Origin: Pararhodobacter oceanensis
Lineage (GTDB): Bacteria > Pseudomonadota > Alphaproteobacteria > Rhodobacterales > Rhodobacteraceae
Length of the DNA stretch: 64,000 bases
NCBI RefSeq assembly: GCF_003076755.1
Contig: NZ_QDKM01000006.1
Location: forward strand, 1 to 64,000
Direction: 5' to 3'
Shown here: positions 25,474 to 33,237 of the stretch, piece after piece
Position numbering within the stretch: position 1 is the first letter of the stretch
How the letters are laid out: the number at the start of each line of letters is the position of its first letter
Notes under the pieces: model-generated
The model's database searches: none
The model's input: only the letters and a program-made list of their open reading frames with translations
What the model was told of the DNA's origin: nothing
Position numbers and translations under genes: made by a program

Positions 25474-25484
25474 CGAACGGTTCG
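25474..25484. promoter_or_regulatory. Possible autoregulatory site of the LacI-type gene
   Basis: The 11-base palindrome CGAAC-G-GTTCG lies 43 bases before the TTG start of the LacI-family gene. LacI-family operators usually have an even, CG-centred axis, so this is only a weak candidate. Confidence 0.25.
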
Positions 25485-25526
25485 TCGCACGGGGGCGCAG
25501 TCGCAGGCGCAAAGGAGATCACCGGT

Positions 25527-26555
25527 TTGGTAACGATCAAAGATATTGGCCGCAAAATCGGGATGTCGCATGCGACAGTCTCGCGCGCGCTCAATAATTC
25601 GCCATTGGTGAACCCCGAGACCTTTGAACTGGTGCAGCGCACGGCCAAGGAAATGGGGTATTTCCCCGATAACGCCGCACGGGCTTTACGCGGCTCGGCG
25701 TCGAATATTGTCGGCTTTGTTTTGCCCGATATTAACAACCACTTCTATTCGCGAATAGCCAGCGTTGTCGGGCGGCATGTGGCGGACCGCGGTTTGCAAC
25801 TGGTTCTGGCCACCAGCGATGAGGATCCGGCCCGCGAAGAGCGCCATTTGGTCGAACTCCAGCGGGCGCGCGCGCGGGCGATCGTGATCACCCCGACAAG
25901 CGCGTTAACCAAATTGTCGCTGGATATTCTCAGGGCGATTCCAACCACCCAGATGGTGCGCCGCAATCCGGCTCTGGCCACGGATCTGATCGCCGCGGAT
26001 GACGGGCAGGGGGTGGCACAGGCGGTGCGGCATCTGCTGTCGCGCGGGCATCAACGCATCGCCTATATCGGCGGCGGGCCCGAGACCCTGAGCACCGGCA
26101 GCGAGCGGTTGCAGGGCTATCTGTCAGCGATGCAAGAGGCGGGCGTTGCGGCCCATACGCATTATGACCTCGGCCCGCCGCAGCCCGAATTCGGCCGCGC
26201 CGCAACCGAGCGTCTGTTGCGCGATCCTGATCGCCCCGAGGCCATCGTTCTGGGCTCCTCGCAGCTGACCATCGGCTTTCTGGACGCGGTGCGCGCGGCG
26301 GGTCTGTCGGTGCCCGAAGACCTGAGTTTCACCGGCTATGATGACCCGGACTGGTTCGCCCATTGGGGCGCGGGGATCACCACGGTCGGCCTGCCGATTG
26401 ACCGGATCGCCAGCACCGTCGCCGCACTCGCCAGCGGGCAGAAAGCCGATGCCGCGGCCCAAAACGCTGTGCAAATCGAGACGGATGCGCAGGGCCAGCG
26501 TGATTTTCGGTTTGCCTGTGCGCTGATCGAACGCGGCACAGTGCGGCGCATTTAA
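25527..26555 (+). CDS. LacI family transcriptional regulator
   Basis: 342 residues. The start is most likely TTG at 25527: AAAGGAG lies 8 bases upstream and the protein then begins right before the helix-turn-helix (VTIKDIGRKIGMSHATVSRALNNSPLVNPETFELVQRTAKEMGYFPDNAARALRG, with hinge). The effector domain (about 60-342) is periplasmic-binding-protein-like, with GFVLPDINNHFYSRIASVVG and RGHQRIAYIGGGPETLSTGSERLQGYL. It converges with the PanE-tartrate dehydratase operon and could control that operon or the FMN-reductase gene upstream. The ligand is unknown, probably a sugar acid or hydroxy acid. Confidence 0.87.
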   Translation: MVTIKDIGRKIGMSHATVSRALNNSPLVNPETFELVQRTAKEMGYFPDNAARALRGSASNIVGFVLPDINNHFYSRIASVVGRHVADRGLQLVLATSDEDPAREERHLVELQRARARAIVITPTSALTKLSLDILRAIPTTQMVRRNPALATDLIAADDGQGVAQAVRHLLSRGHQRIAYIGGGPETLSTGSERLQGYLSAMQEAGVAAHTHYDLGPPQPEFGRAATERLLRDPDRPEAIVLGSSQLTIGFLDAVRAAGLSVPEDLSFTGYDDPDWFAHWGAGITTVGLPIDRIASTVAALASGQKADAAAQNAVQIETDAQGQRDFRFACALIERGTVRRI

Positions 26556-26561
26556 GGGCGC

Positions 26562-27560
26562 TTAACCGGCCTCGCTGTCACCGCGCAACCCCGCCTGCCG
26601 CTCGCGGTGGCGCACCAATGCGGCGATCGTCGCATTGACCGGCGCTATGGTGCCGAACCGGCGCGCAATCGGGTCGATGGCGCCGTTGATCACCTCGATC
26701 TCGCTGCGCCGTCCGGCCTCGATATCCAACAGCACCGAGGGTTTCGCCGCGCGCACTTTCTCGCCGAACGCCATCGCATGGGCGACGGGATCGCGGACCG
26801 TCAGGGCGACGCCCGCGGCCTGCGCGACGGCAAAGGCCTCGGCGGCGGCGGCTTGGGCCAGCGGTGCCAGTTCGGCGCTCGCCATCACTTCGCCGACGCG
26901 CAAACCGGTCACCCCGCAAAGCCCGCTGAAGGCGGCGTTGCAGATCAGTTTCTCCCATTGCATCGCGGCGATATCCGCCACGGCCTCGGCCCTGATCCCC
27001 GCCGCGCGCCAGAGCGCCGCGATCCGCGAGACTTGCGCCGCATCCAGCCCGCGATAGGCGCCGATGGTCAGGCTGCCGCTATGGGCGTGATGGGCATGGC
27101 CGGGGGCCTGGATGCTGGCGCCAAAGGCCGCGGCGATACCCACCGCAAGCCGCTCGGCGCCGACAATTCCGGCGAGTTGATCACTGGTGCCAAGCCCGTT
27201 CTGGATGGTTAACACCAGCGTCTGCGGCGCCAGCAAAGGCAGCGCGTCGCGCGTCGCTTGCGCCGCATCCATGGATTTGGTGGCGACGATCAGCAAGTCC
27301 AATGGCGGCAGGGTCTCGGCGTGCTCGGGCGGCATCGCGCAGGTCTGCAGGTGCACCACCCGATCCCCGCTGGCGCCCGAAAGCCGCAGCCCATGGGCGG
27401 TGATTGCACCCAGATGCGCGCCCTTGCGATTGAGCGCAATCACCTGCGCCCCGGCCTCGGCAAAGAGCGCCGCATAGACCGATCCCATCGCGCCGCAGCC
27501 CAAAATGCCGATCCGCGCCGGTTCGACATCCGCGCCGATCATTCCCCCCGCGCCGCTCAT
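26562..27560 (-). CDS. Ketopantoate reductase family (PanE/ApbA) 2-oxoacid reductase
   Basis: 332 residues. The N-terminal Rossmann fold has GILGCGAMGSVYAALFAEAG (dinucleotide loop GCGAMG), then the family blocks VATKSMDAAQ and LTIQNGLGTSD. The all-helical C-terminal domain contains QWEKLICNAAFSGLCGVTGLRVGEV with the catalytic Lys. It overlaps the stop of the tartrate dehydratase gene by 4 bases, so the two are co-translated. A catabolic partner role, reducing a 2-oxo acid such as the oxaloacetate made by the dehydratase, is more likely here than pantothenate synthesis, but the sequence does not settle it. Confidence 0.8.
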   Translation of the reverse strand: MSGAGGMIGADVEPARIGILGCGAMGSVYAALFAEAGAQVIALNRKGAHLGAITAHGLRLSGASGDRVVHLQTCAMPPEHAETLPPLDLLIVATKSMDAAQATRDALPLLAPQTLVLTIQNGLGTSDQLAGIVGAERLAVGIAAAFGASIQAPGHAHHAHSGSLTIGAYRGLDAAQVSRIAALWRAAGIRAEAVADIAAMQWEKLICNAAFSGLCGVTGLRVGEVMASAELAPLAQAAAAEAFAVAQAAGVALTVRDPVAHAMAFGEKVRAAKPSVLLDIEAGRRSEIEVINGAIDPIARRFGTIAPVNATIAALVRHRERQAGLRGDSEAG

Positions 27561-28753
27561 TCAAGCAACCCCTGGATATGCGGCCTAAGCCCTTGTTTTT
27601 GCTCCAACCCAAACCCCGGCGCATCGCTGGGGCTGATCCTGCCGTCCTGCAATCGGCACTGGGCGGAATAGCCGCCGAAGGGCTCGAACACCCTGGGATA
27701 GGCCTCGCAGCCGCCCAGCCCCAGCGCGGTGACGATATGCAGATTGATCAGATGCCCGCCGTGCGGCATGATCTGCGCGCGGCTATGGCCCGCCGCCTCC
27801 AGATCGGCGATCATACCGGCGTATTCACCCAGCCCATAGCTCAGCCCCGCGTCCATCTGAAAGATATCCCGCAGGGGCCGCGCGCCGCCAAATCCGATCA
27901 GATTGCGCAGGTCCTGACGGCTGAACAGGTTCTCGCCGGTGGCAATCGGCGTTTGCAGCGCCTTGGTTAACGCCGCATGGGTGCCAAGATCCAGCGGATC
28001 GCCCATTTCCTCAAGCCAGCGCAGCCCGTAGCCGTCCAGCCGTTGCCCCCAGTCCAGCGCCGCCGCACGGTCAAACCGCCCGTTGGCATCCACCGCGACA
28101 TTGCCCGCGCCACCAAGGATGCCAATCGCCTGTTCGACGCGCGTCAGATCCTGTGCCAAGGCCGCGCCGCCGATCTTCATTTTCACCGCGGTAAAGCCCA
28201 GATCGAGATAGGATTTCAGCTCATCCGTCAGGGTGCGCGTGGTGTCGCCGCTGTAATAATAGCCGCCCGCCGCATAGACATCGCAGCCGTTGCGATGCGG
28301 CGTGCTGCCAAAGGCGCGCGAGATCGTCATCCAGGCCGGCTCATCCCCCAGTTTCGCCGCCAGATCCCAGATCGCCAGTTCCAGCGCCGCCACCGCCGAG
28401 GCGCGGTCGCCATGGCCGCCGGGTTTCTCATCGCGCATCGCAGCAGCGCGGATTTTCGCCGGATCGGGCGCGCCATTCGGCCCTCCGGCCAGTGTCTCGG
28501 GATCGGCGGCGAGCAGGCGCGGGATAAAGCGGCGGTTCAACAATCCCGGCTGGGCGAAACGGCCAATCGAGTTGAACGCGAGCCCCGCCACCGGCCTGCC
28601 ATCGCGGATCACATCGCTGATCACCGCGACCAGCGAGACGTCATGCGAGGCGAAATTCACCACCGCATTGGCCAGCGCGCCGCTCAAGGGCACCGAGACC
28701 TCGCGGATATCGATAATGCGGGCCTGCGTCAGACCCGTCGCCATCTGCGCCAT
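27557..28753 (-). CDS. tarD: D(-)-tartrate dehydratase (mandelate racemase/enolase superfamily)
   Basis: 398 residues from the ATG at 28753, preceded by AAAGGA; a longer frame has no ribosome site. The sequence closely follows the Bradyrhizobium TarD pattern: FNSIGRFAQPGL near residue 60, the active-site Lys in DEKPGGHGDR (K110), YAAGGYYY, the K-x-K motif KMKIGG (K191, K193), Mg ligands DANGRF (D222), EEMGDP (E247/E248) and TGEN, and the distal MPHGGH histidine. The family dehydrates D-tartrate to oxaloacetate in the cytosol. It is divergent from the MarR gene at 29042 and operonic with the PanE-like gene. A related acid-sugar substrate cannot be excluded. Confidence 0.82.
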   Translation of the reverse strand: MAQMATGLTQARIIDIREVSVPLSGALANAVVNFASHDVSLVAVISDVIRDGRPVAGLAFNSIGRFAQPGLLNRRFIPRLLAADPETLAGGPNGAPDPAKIRAAAMRDEKPGGHGDRASAVAALELAIWDLAAKLGDEPAWMTISRAFGSTPHRNGCDVYAAGGYYYSGDTTRTLTDELKSYLDLGFTAVKMKIGGAALAQDLTRVEQAIGILGGAGNVAVDANGRFDRAAALDWGQRLDGYGLRWLEEMGDPLDLGTHAALTKALQTPIATGENLFSRQDLRNLIGFGGARPLRDIFQMDAGLSYGLGEYAGMIADLEAAGHSRAQIMPHGGHLINLHIVTALGLGGCEAYPRVFEPFGGYSAQCRLQDGRISPSDAPGFGLEQKQGLRPHIQGLLE

Positions 28754-29041
28754 GGGGATCCTTTGGATGCTGCGCGTGTTTGCTGCGTGATGCCGCGATC
28801 TGAACACGTGTGCAAAATCAAGTCAACAACCCAGTCGCCGCTAACCGGCAGGGCGTTGCACGCGATATAAACCTGAGGTAGAAATCCGCCCTGCGATATT
28901 CCGCATTACGCGAGCCGGGTCAAGGCTAGGCTTTAACCATGGCTTTGCGTTTTGCAAAGGATTAACCTGTCTGGAAAATCACGCAGGGCTCTCACGCTGT
29001 GGAGCCGCGCGCCGCAATGAGGACATGCGGGGGGGAACAGA

Positions 29042-29569
29042 ATGTCACGCATTGACACTATCGAAGCGCAGGACACCAGCGCCGATCCGCAAGAAGAGCG
29101 TTTGGCGCGATTGATCCGGCTGGCGGCGCGGTCGTTCAACCGGTCGCTGCAGATCCGCCTGTCGGTTCATAATGTGACCTTCAGTCATTGGATCTTTCTG
29201 CGCATTCTGTGGCAGGAGGACGGGCTCTCGCAGCGCGCATTGAGCGAGCGCGCGCATCTCAAAGAACCGACCACCCATACCGCGCTGCTGCGGATGGAGG
29301 AGCTGGGCTATCTTGAGCGCCGCAATGTCGAGGGCAACAAGCGCCGCCAGCATGCGTTTCTGACGCCCGAGGGCTGGGCGCTGCGCGACAAGCTGGTGCC
29401 GCTGGCGATCGAGGCCAATGAGGTCGCGGTCGAGGGGTTGAGCCTGCAGACCCAGCAGGTGTTGCGGGATGCTTTGGGGGTGATCATCGACAATCTGGCC
29501 CGCGACGAGATCGAAGCCGCCGAACGCGGTCTGCGGGTGCCTCCCACCCGCGCCACCAGCGCGGTTTAA
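29042..29569 (+). CDS. MarR family transcriptional regulator (phthalate region)
   Basis: 175 residues. The winged-helix core spans about residues 55-115, with GLSQRALSERAHLKEPTTHTALLRMEELGYLERRNVEGNKRRQHAFLTPEGWALRDKLVP, in which EPTTHTALLRM is the recognition helix and EGNKRRQ the wing. The start has a G-rich ribosome site (GGGGGGAA). It lies between the tartrate dehydratase gene (divergent) and the phthalate operon (convergent). It is the best local candidate to bind the TTAGATATCTAA palindrome at 33167-33178 and its two relatives near 24.5-24.8 kb. MarR proteins commonly repress aromatic catabolism and respond to the aromatic acid or its CoA ester. Confidence 0.85.
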   Translation: MSRIDTIEAQDTSADPQEERLARLIRLAARSFNRSLQIRLSVHNVTFSHWIFLRILWQEDGLSQRALSERAHLKEPTTHTALLRMEELGYLERRNVEGNKRRQHAFLTPEGWALRDKLVPLAIEANEVAVEGLSLQTQQVLRDALGVIIDNLARDEIEAAERGLRVPPTRATSAV

Positions 29570-29654
29570 GCGCGGGGCGCCGGGGCCAGCCACTGGCAGG
29601 TTGGCACTCCCCGGCTACCAGTGACTGCGCCGAACTTGCAAAACGCGACAGGGT

Positions 29655-30080
29655 TCAGCGCCGCTTGGCCCGTCCGGCCAGATCTTCCACCAGATCATCC
29701 AGCGCGCGGATTTCGCGAAGCGGCAGGTCGTCGGCATCCTCGGGCCGACGCAGCCTGAGCCGCCCCGCCTGCCAGATCCAGTCGTAAATCTCGGCCCCCG
29801 CGCGGTCCCGCACCGGCACGCGAAACCCGGGCGATGGTGGCGGGCGCTGCGCCCCCAGAACCCGCAGATGCCCCGCAAGCTGCGCCCGGTCCAGCGGCAT
29901 CAACACCACCTGCAAAGCGGTGGGATCCAAGGGCGCGGCGGGGGCGGGTAAGGGCGCGTCATGCAGCACCATCGCCACCCCGATCGCCGGCGGATAGCCC
30001 GCCTCCTGCGCCATCACCAACCCCTGCAGCCACCCCTGCGGCGTCTCGATCTCGACGATATCTCCAGCGCGCAGGCTCAT
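29655..30080 (-). CDS. Hypothetical protein at the end of the phthalate operon
   Basis: 141 residues, not recognised. The N-terminal 30 residues (MSLRAGDIVEIETPQGWLQGLVMAQE) resemble a small SH3-like or KOW-like beta-barrel. The middle is Pro/Leu-rich, and the C-terminus is Arg/Asp-rich and probably helical. No signal peptide or membrane segment. It overlaps the decarboxylase stop by 4 bases (ATGA), so it is very likely translated with the phthalate genes. Codon usage matches the neighbours. Reality of the gene is likely; function is unknown. Confidence 0.6.
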   Translation of the reverse strand: MSLRAGDIVEIETPQGWLQGLVMAQEAGYPPAIGVAMVLHDAPLPAPAAPLDPTALQVVLMPLDRAQLAGHLRVLGAQRPPPSPGFRVPVRDRAGAEIYDWIWQAGRLRLRRPEDADDLPLREIRALDDLVEDLAGRAKRR

Positions 30081-31060
30081 AGCGAATAGCTTTCCAGCGT
30101 GGAGGGATGGAACAATTCATCCACCTCCAACAGACGCGGGCTCAACCCCTGCGCATGGTGGTGGCGCAGGAAATACGCCAGTGTCGCGCGGTTCTCGGCC
30201 ACGCCGTAAGACCATATATCCGCCGACATCCGCGCCGAGATCGCCAGAATATCCTCGACAAAGGGCATCGTCACTTTGGTCGCCGAGGTGTCCGCCAATG
30301 CCGCCTGCGCCGCCTGTTTCGACAGGGTGAAGGCCTTGAGCAAAGCGCCGGGCAACCACGGGTGCTGCGCGGCCAGTTCACGGCGCAGCCCGAGGATATG
30401 CATGATCGGAAAATGCCCGCTCTCCGCATGCCAGTCCCGCGCCGCCTGCAGCCCGTCACGCCAGAGCCGCCGCACCATCGGGTGGCCCTCGTGAAAGCAC
30501 GCCGGCCAGCGCGGGCCGATAAACCCGTCAATCGCGCCATCAACCAGCATCTGGTTCAGCGTTGCCCCCTCGGGTGCCTGTTCGACGGTCACATCGGCGG
30601 GCAGGTCGAGCCTGATCTTCTCGGGCCGCCCCGGCGCATTCATCCCGCCGCGCAGCCAGGTGATCCGGTCGGGCGTCACCCCGGCCTCGGCCAATATCGC
30701 CCGCACCCAGACATTCGCTGTTAGCTGGTATTCGGCCAGCCCGATACGCTTGCCAGCCAGATCAACGGGGCTTTCGATCCCGCGATCCTCGCGCACATAA
30801 ACCGACGAGTGGCGGAACGCACGGCTCAGAAACACCGGAATGCCGATATAGGGCGGGTCCTCGCGGGTCAGCGACACGCAATAAGAGCTCAGCGACAATT
30901 CGGTCACATCGCAGGTGCGGTGCCGGAAGGCGTTGAAAAACATCTCTTCGGGCGACTGCAGCAGAAACAGCGGATCGACCCCGTCGATCTGCACGCGGCG
31001 GTCAAACAGCGGGCGCGTGCGGTCATAATCGCCCATCGCAATCGAGAGTTTCAGCGTCAC
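30077..31060 (-). CDS. pht5: 4,5-dihydroxyphthalate decarboxylase
   Basis: 327 residues. The start is the GTG at 31060 (AAGGTGA upstream); the long upstream frame overlaps the previous gene and is not used. The protein has the fold and motif pattern of Pht5/4,5-dihydroxyphthalate decarboxylases, which resemble periplasmic substrate-binding proteins but lack a signal peptide: DYDRTRPLFDRRVQIDGVD, EMFFNAFRHRTCDVTELSLSSY, IPVFLSRAFRHSSVYVRED, KRIGLAEYQLTANVWVRAIL and the C-terminal DELFHPST. It would convert 4,5-dihydroxyphthalate to protocatechuate. It is third in the leftward operon after the reductase and dehydrogenase genes, which fits the phthalate pathway order. Confidence 0.85.
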   Translation of the reverse strand: MTLKLSIAMGDYDRTRPLFDRRVQIDGVDPLFLLQSPEEMFFNAFRHRTCDVTELSLSSYCVSLTREDPPYIGIPVFLSRAFRHSSVYVREDRGIESPVDLAGKRIGLAEYQLTANVWVRAILAEAGVTPDRITWLRGGMNAPGRPEKIRLDLPADVTVEQAPEGATLNQMLVDGAIDGFIGPRWPACFHEGHPMVRRLWRDGLQAARDWHAESGHFPIMHILGLRRELAAQHPWLPGALLKAFTLSKQAAQAALADTSATKVTMPFVEDILAISARMSADIWSYGVAENRATLAYFLRHHHAQGLSPRLLEVDELFHPSTLESYSL

Positions 31061-31064
31061 ATCA

Positions 31065-32225
31065 TCACCTTTGGAATTGAAGGGGTTGCACCGCGCCGCT
31101 GCGCGCACCGGCCAGCGCGGCAAGGCAGATTTCCAGCGACGCCCGCCCCCATGCGCCGTCTTGCAAGGGCGCGCGGCCGTGGCGGATCGCGGCATAAAGC
31201 GCGTCAAAGACCTCGGCGCGCGGGGTGGTGATCGGGGCGGGGTGAAAGCTGCGGCGCTGGGCATCGCTCAGCTCAACGCCCTCGGGCGTCAGCCGCAGAT
31301 CGCCCTGCGTGCCAAAGACGATCACCTGCCCGAAATGCTCATGGGTTTCGGGCTGCGGGCAGTCCTCCAGCCGGGTGAACCGCCGTGCACGCCGCGCCGC
31401 CGCCTCATCGGCGGTAGCGTGCAGCCGTGGGTGGGTGGCGCGATGGCGGTCGGGCTTGCGGATACCCAGTTCCGAGATGCCCTCCATCAGCCGGTCGCCG
31501 TCAAAATGCCCATGGCCGGAATAGGTCAGCGTGGCGAAAATCCCGCCGTCGAAATCCACCAGCATCGCATAGGCACCCTCGACCCGCCGCGCTGGATCCC
31601 AAGCCCCGCCGGTGCGCGCGGTGACCCGTTGCGCGGGCACGCCCGCCAGCCGCCGCACCACGTCAATCTGGTGGATCGCCTGCCCAAGCACCGCGCCGCC
31701 GCCCAGATCCCCCGCCAGTTCCGCAGCCCGTCGCGGACGATAGAGGAAATCGGTCGCATAGAGCGCATGGATCATCTTCACCGCGCCAATCGCCCCCGCG
31801 GCGATCATCTCGGCGGCCAGCCGCACCGGCGCGTCGAAACTATGGCTGGGGCCGACAATCAACTGCCGCGCCTCCGCCTCTGCGGCATCAATCATCGCGT
31901 GGGTCTCGGCCAGCGTCACCGCCATCGGCTTTTCCACCAGCACATGTTTGCCCGCGCGCAGGGCGGTCAGCGCGTGGTCGCGGTGCAGGTGATGCGGGGT
32001 GCAGATATAGATCGCCTCGATATCGGGATCGCCCGCCAGCGCCGCGATATCACCATAGATGCGCCCGCCAAAGGCGCCCTGGACGGCGCGGCAACTCTCA
32101 TCATCGGGATCGGCGGCACCAACCAGCCGCAGGCCGGGATGGGCCGCGATGGCCCGCGCGCTCAGGGCAAAGCCGCGGCCCAGCCCGACCACGCCAAGGC
32201 GCAGGGGGTCAGAGATCGACAACAA
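31065..32225 (-). CDS. pht4: Gfo/Idh/MocA family oxidoreductase, putative phthalate dihydrodiol dehydrogenase
   Basis: 386 residues. The Rossmann domain starts LRLGVVGLGRGFALSARAIAAHPGLRLVGAADPD (GLGRGF loop). The family motif is HHLHRDHALTALRAGKHVLVEKPMAVT, with the catalytic EKP. The C-terminal domain has ALYATDFLYRPRRAAEL and GGGAVLGQAIHQIDVVRRL. Pht4 of the pseudomonad pathway belongs to this family and oxidises the cis-4,5-dihydrodiol of phthalate with NAD+. Placement between the dioxygenase reductase gene (17-bp overlap) and the decarboxylase gene (4-base gap) supports that role. Other dihydrodiol or sugar substrates remain possible from the sequence alone. Confidence 0.78.
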   Translation of the reverse strand: MLSISDPLRLGVVGLGRGFALSARAIAAHPGLRLVGAADPDDESCRAVQGAFGGRIYGDIAALAGDPDIEAIYICTPHHLHRDHALTALRAGKHVLVEKPMAVTLAETHAMIDAAEAEARQLIVGPSHSFDAPVRLAAEMIAAGAIGAVKMIHALYATDFLYRPRRAAELAGDLGGGAVLGQAIHQIDVVRRLAGVPAQRVTARTGGAWDPARRVEGAYAMLVDFDGGIFATLTYSGHGHFDGDRLMEGISELGIRKPDRHRATHPRLHATADEAAARRARRFTRLEDCPQPETHEHFGQVIVFGTQGDLRLTPEGVELSDAQRRSFHPAPITTPRAEVFDALYAAIRHGRAPLQDGAWGRASLEICLAALAGARSGAVQPLQFQR

Positions 32226-33138
32226 GATGCCCCGCCGCCGCGCGCGACACGCAAATCATGATGTGGTCCTGCTTTTGATCCTCCATCAACACCCTGTCGC
32301 GGTGATCGACCGCCCCCGCCAGCAGGCCGCATTTGCAGGTGCCACAGGTGCCGCTCTCGCAGGAACTCACCGTCGGATGACCGGCATCGCGCAGCGCCTC
32401 AAGGATCGAGCGGTCGGCGGGCACCAGTATCTCTTGGCCCGAGCGTTGCAGCGTCACCATGAAGGGCTGGTCATCGGCGCGGACCACGTCGACGGGTTTG
32501 AAATCCTCGAAATGCACCCGCCCCTCGGGCCAATGGCCGGTGACCGCGCGGACCTCCTCCATCAAGGGCGCGGGGCCGCAGCAATAGATATGTTCCGCCG
32601 TCGGCTCGGCGCAGATGTCCCAGAAATCAAAGGCATTTTCGGGATCGCCCGCGTCGCAATGCAGGGTCAGCCGCGCGCCGCATAGCGCCTGTAATTCCGC
32701 CGCATAGGCCGCGTTTTGCGCATCGCGGGCGCAATAGACCAGCCGGAAGGCACGGCCCTCGGCGGCCAGTTGCTGGGCCATCGCATAGATCGGGGTGATC
32801 CCGATCCCGCCCGCAATCAGCAGCGCCGGATGCTCTGCACCCAGCGCAAAGGCGTTCTCGGGCGGCGCGCCGTCCAGCATCTGCCCGACCTGCGCGGCGT
32901 CATGCATCGAGGCCGAGCCGCCGCGCGACTGCGGCTCGCGTTTCACCGCCACCACATAGGCCTCGGGCGCCTTGGCCGGATGCACCAGCGAATAGCGCCG
33001 CATCGCGCCCGAGGGGGTCTGCAGGGTGATATGCGCCCCCGCTTCGGCTGCGGGCAGCACGCGGCGATCCGCAGCGGCAAGGGTGAATTCCATGATCTGC
33101 GGGGTCAGCGCACGCCGCTGGAGGACGTCAAGTTTCAT
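32209..33138 (-). CDS. pht2: Phthalate dioxygenase reductase (FMN, NADH, 2Fe-2S)
   Basis: 309 residues from the ATG at 33138, which has GGAG 8 bases upstream; the TTG one codon earlier is less likely. Domains in order: FMN-binding barrel with RRYSLVHPA (about 50-58), NAD-binding domain with LLIAGGIGITPIYAMAQQL and CCGPAPLMEEV, and a C-terminal plant-type ferredoxin with SSCESGTCGTCKCGLLAG and a distal CVSRA cysteine. This order is that of the phthalate dioxygenase reductase family. It passes NADH electrons to the Rieske oxygenase encoded divergently at 33238. It is first in the leftward phthalate operon. Confidence 0.9.
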   Translation of the reverse strand: MKLDVLQRRALTPQIMEFTLAAADRRVLPAAEAGAHITLQTPSGAMRRYSLVHPAKAPEAYVVAVKREPQSRGGSASMHDAAQVGQMLDGAPPENAFALGAEHPALLIAGGIGITPIYAMAQQLAAEGRAFRLVYCARDAQNAAYAAELQALCGARLTLHCDAGDPENAFDFWDICAEPTAEHIYCCGPAPLMEEVRAVTGHWPEGRVHFEDFKPVDVVRADDQPFMVTLQRSGQEILVPADRSILEALRDAGHPTVSSCESGTCGTCKCGLLAGAVDHRDRVLMEDQKQDHIMICVSRAAAGHLVVDL

Positions 33139-33166
33139 CAATCAGGCTCCGCTGAATAGATTTAGC

Positions 33167-33178
33167 TTAGATATCTAA
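33167..33178. promoter_or_regulatory. Perfect palindrome TTAGATATCTAA between pht2 and pht3
   Basis: A 12-base perfect palindrome in the 99-base AT-rich gap between the divergent reductase and oxygenase genes, 29 bases from one start and 60 from the other. Two 11/12 matches occur upstream of the VOC and FMN-reductase genes. The size and symmetry suit a MarR dimer; the MarR gene at 29042 is the obvious candidate. Confidence 0.6.
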
Positions 33179-33237
33179 TATTATCTTGTCAAGCGCGGGC
33201 GGCTTTGGCAGAGTTTTCGCAGCCATAGGAGATGAAC

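Noticed and set aside
30077-31060. Periplasmic ABC substrate-binding protein
   Set aside because: The fold resembles one, but there is no signal peptide, no ABC permease or ATPase next to it, and the gene sits in a phthalate operon where the decarboxylase of this fold is expected.
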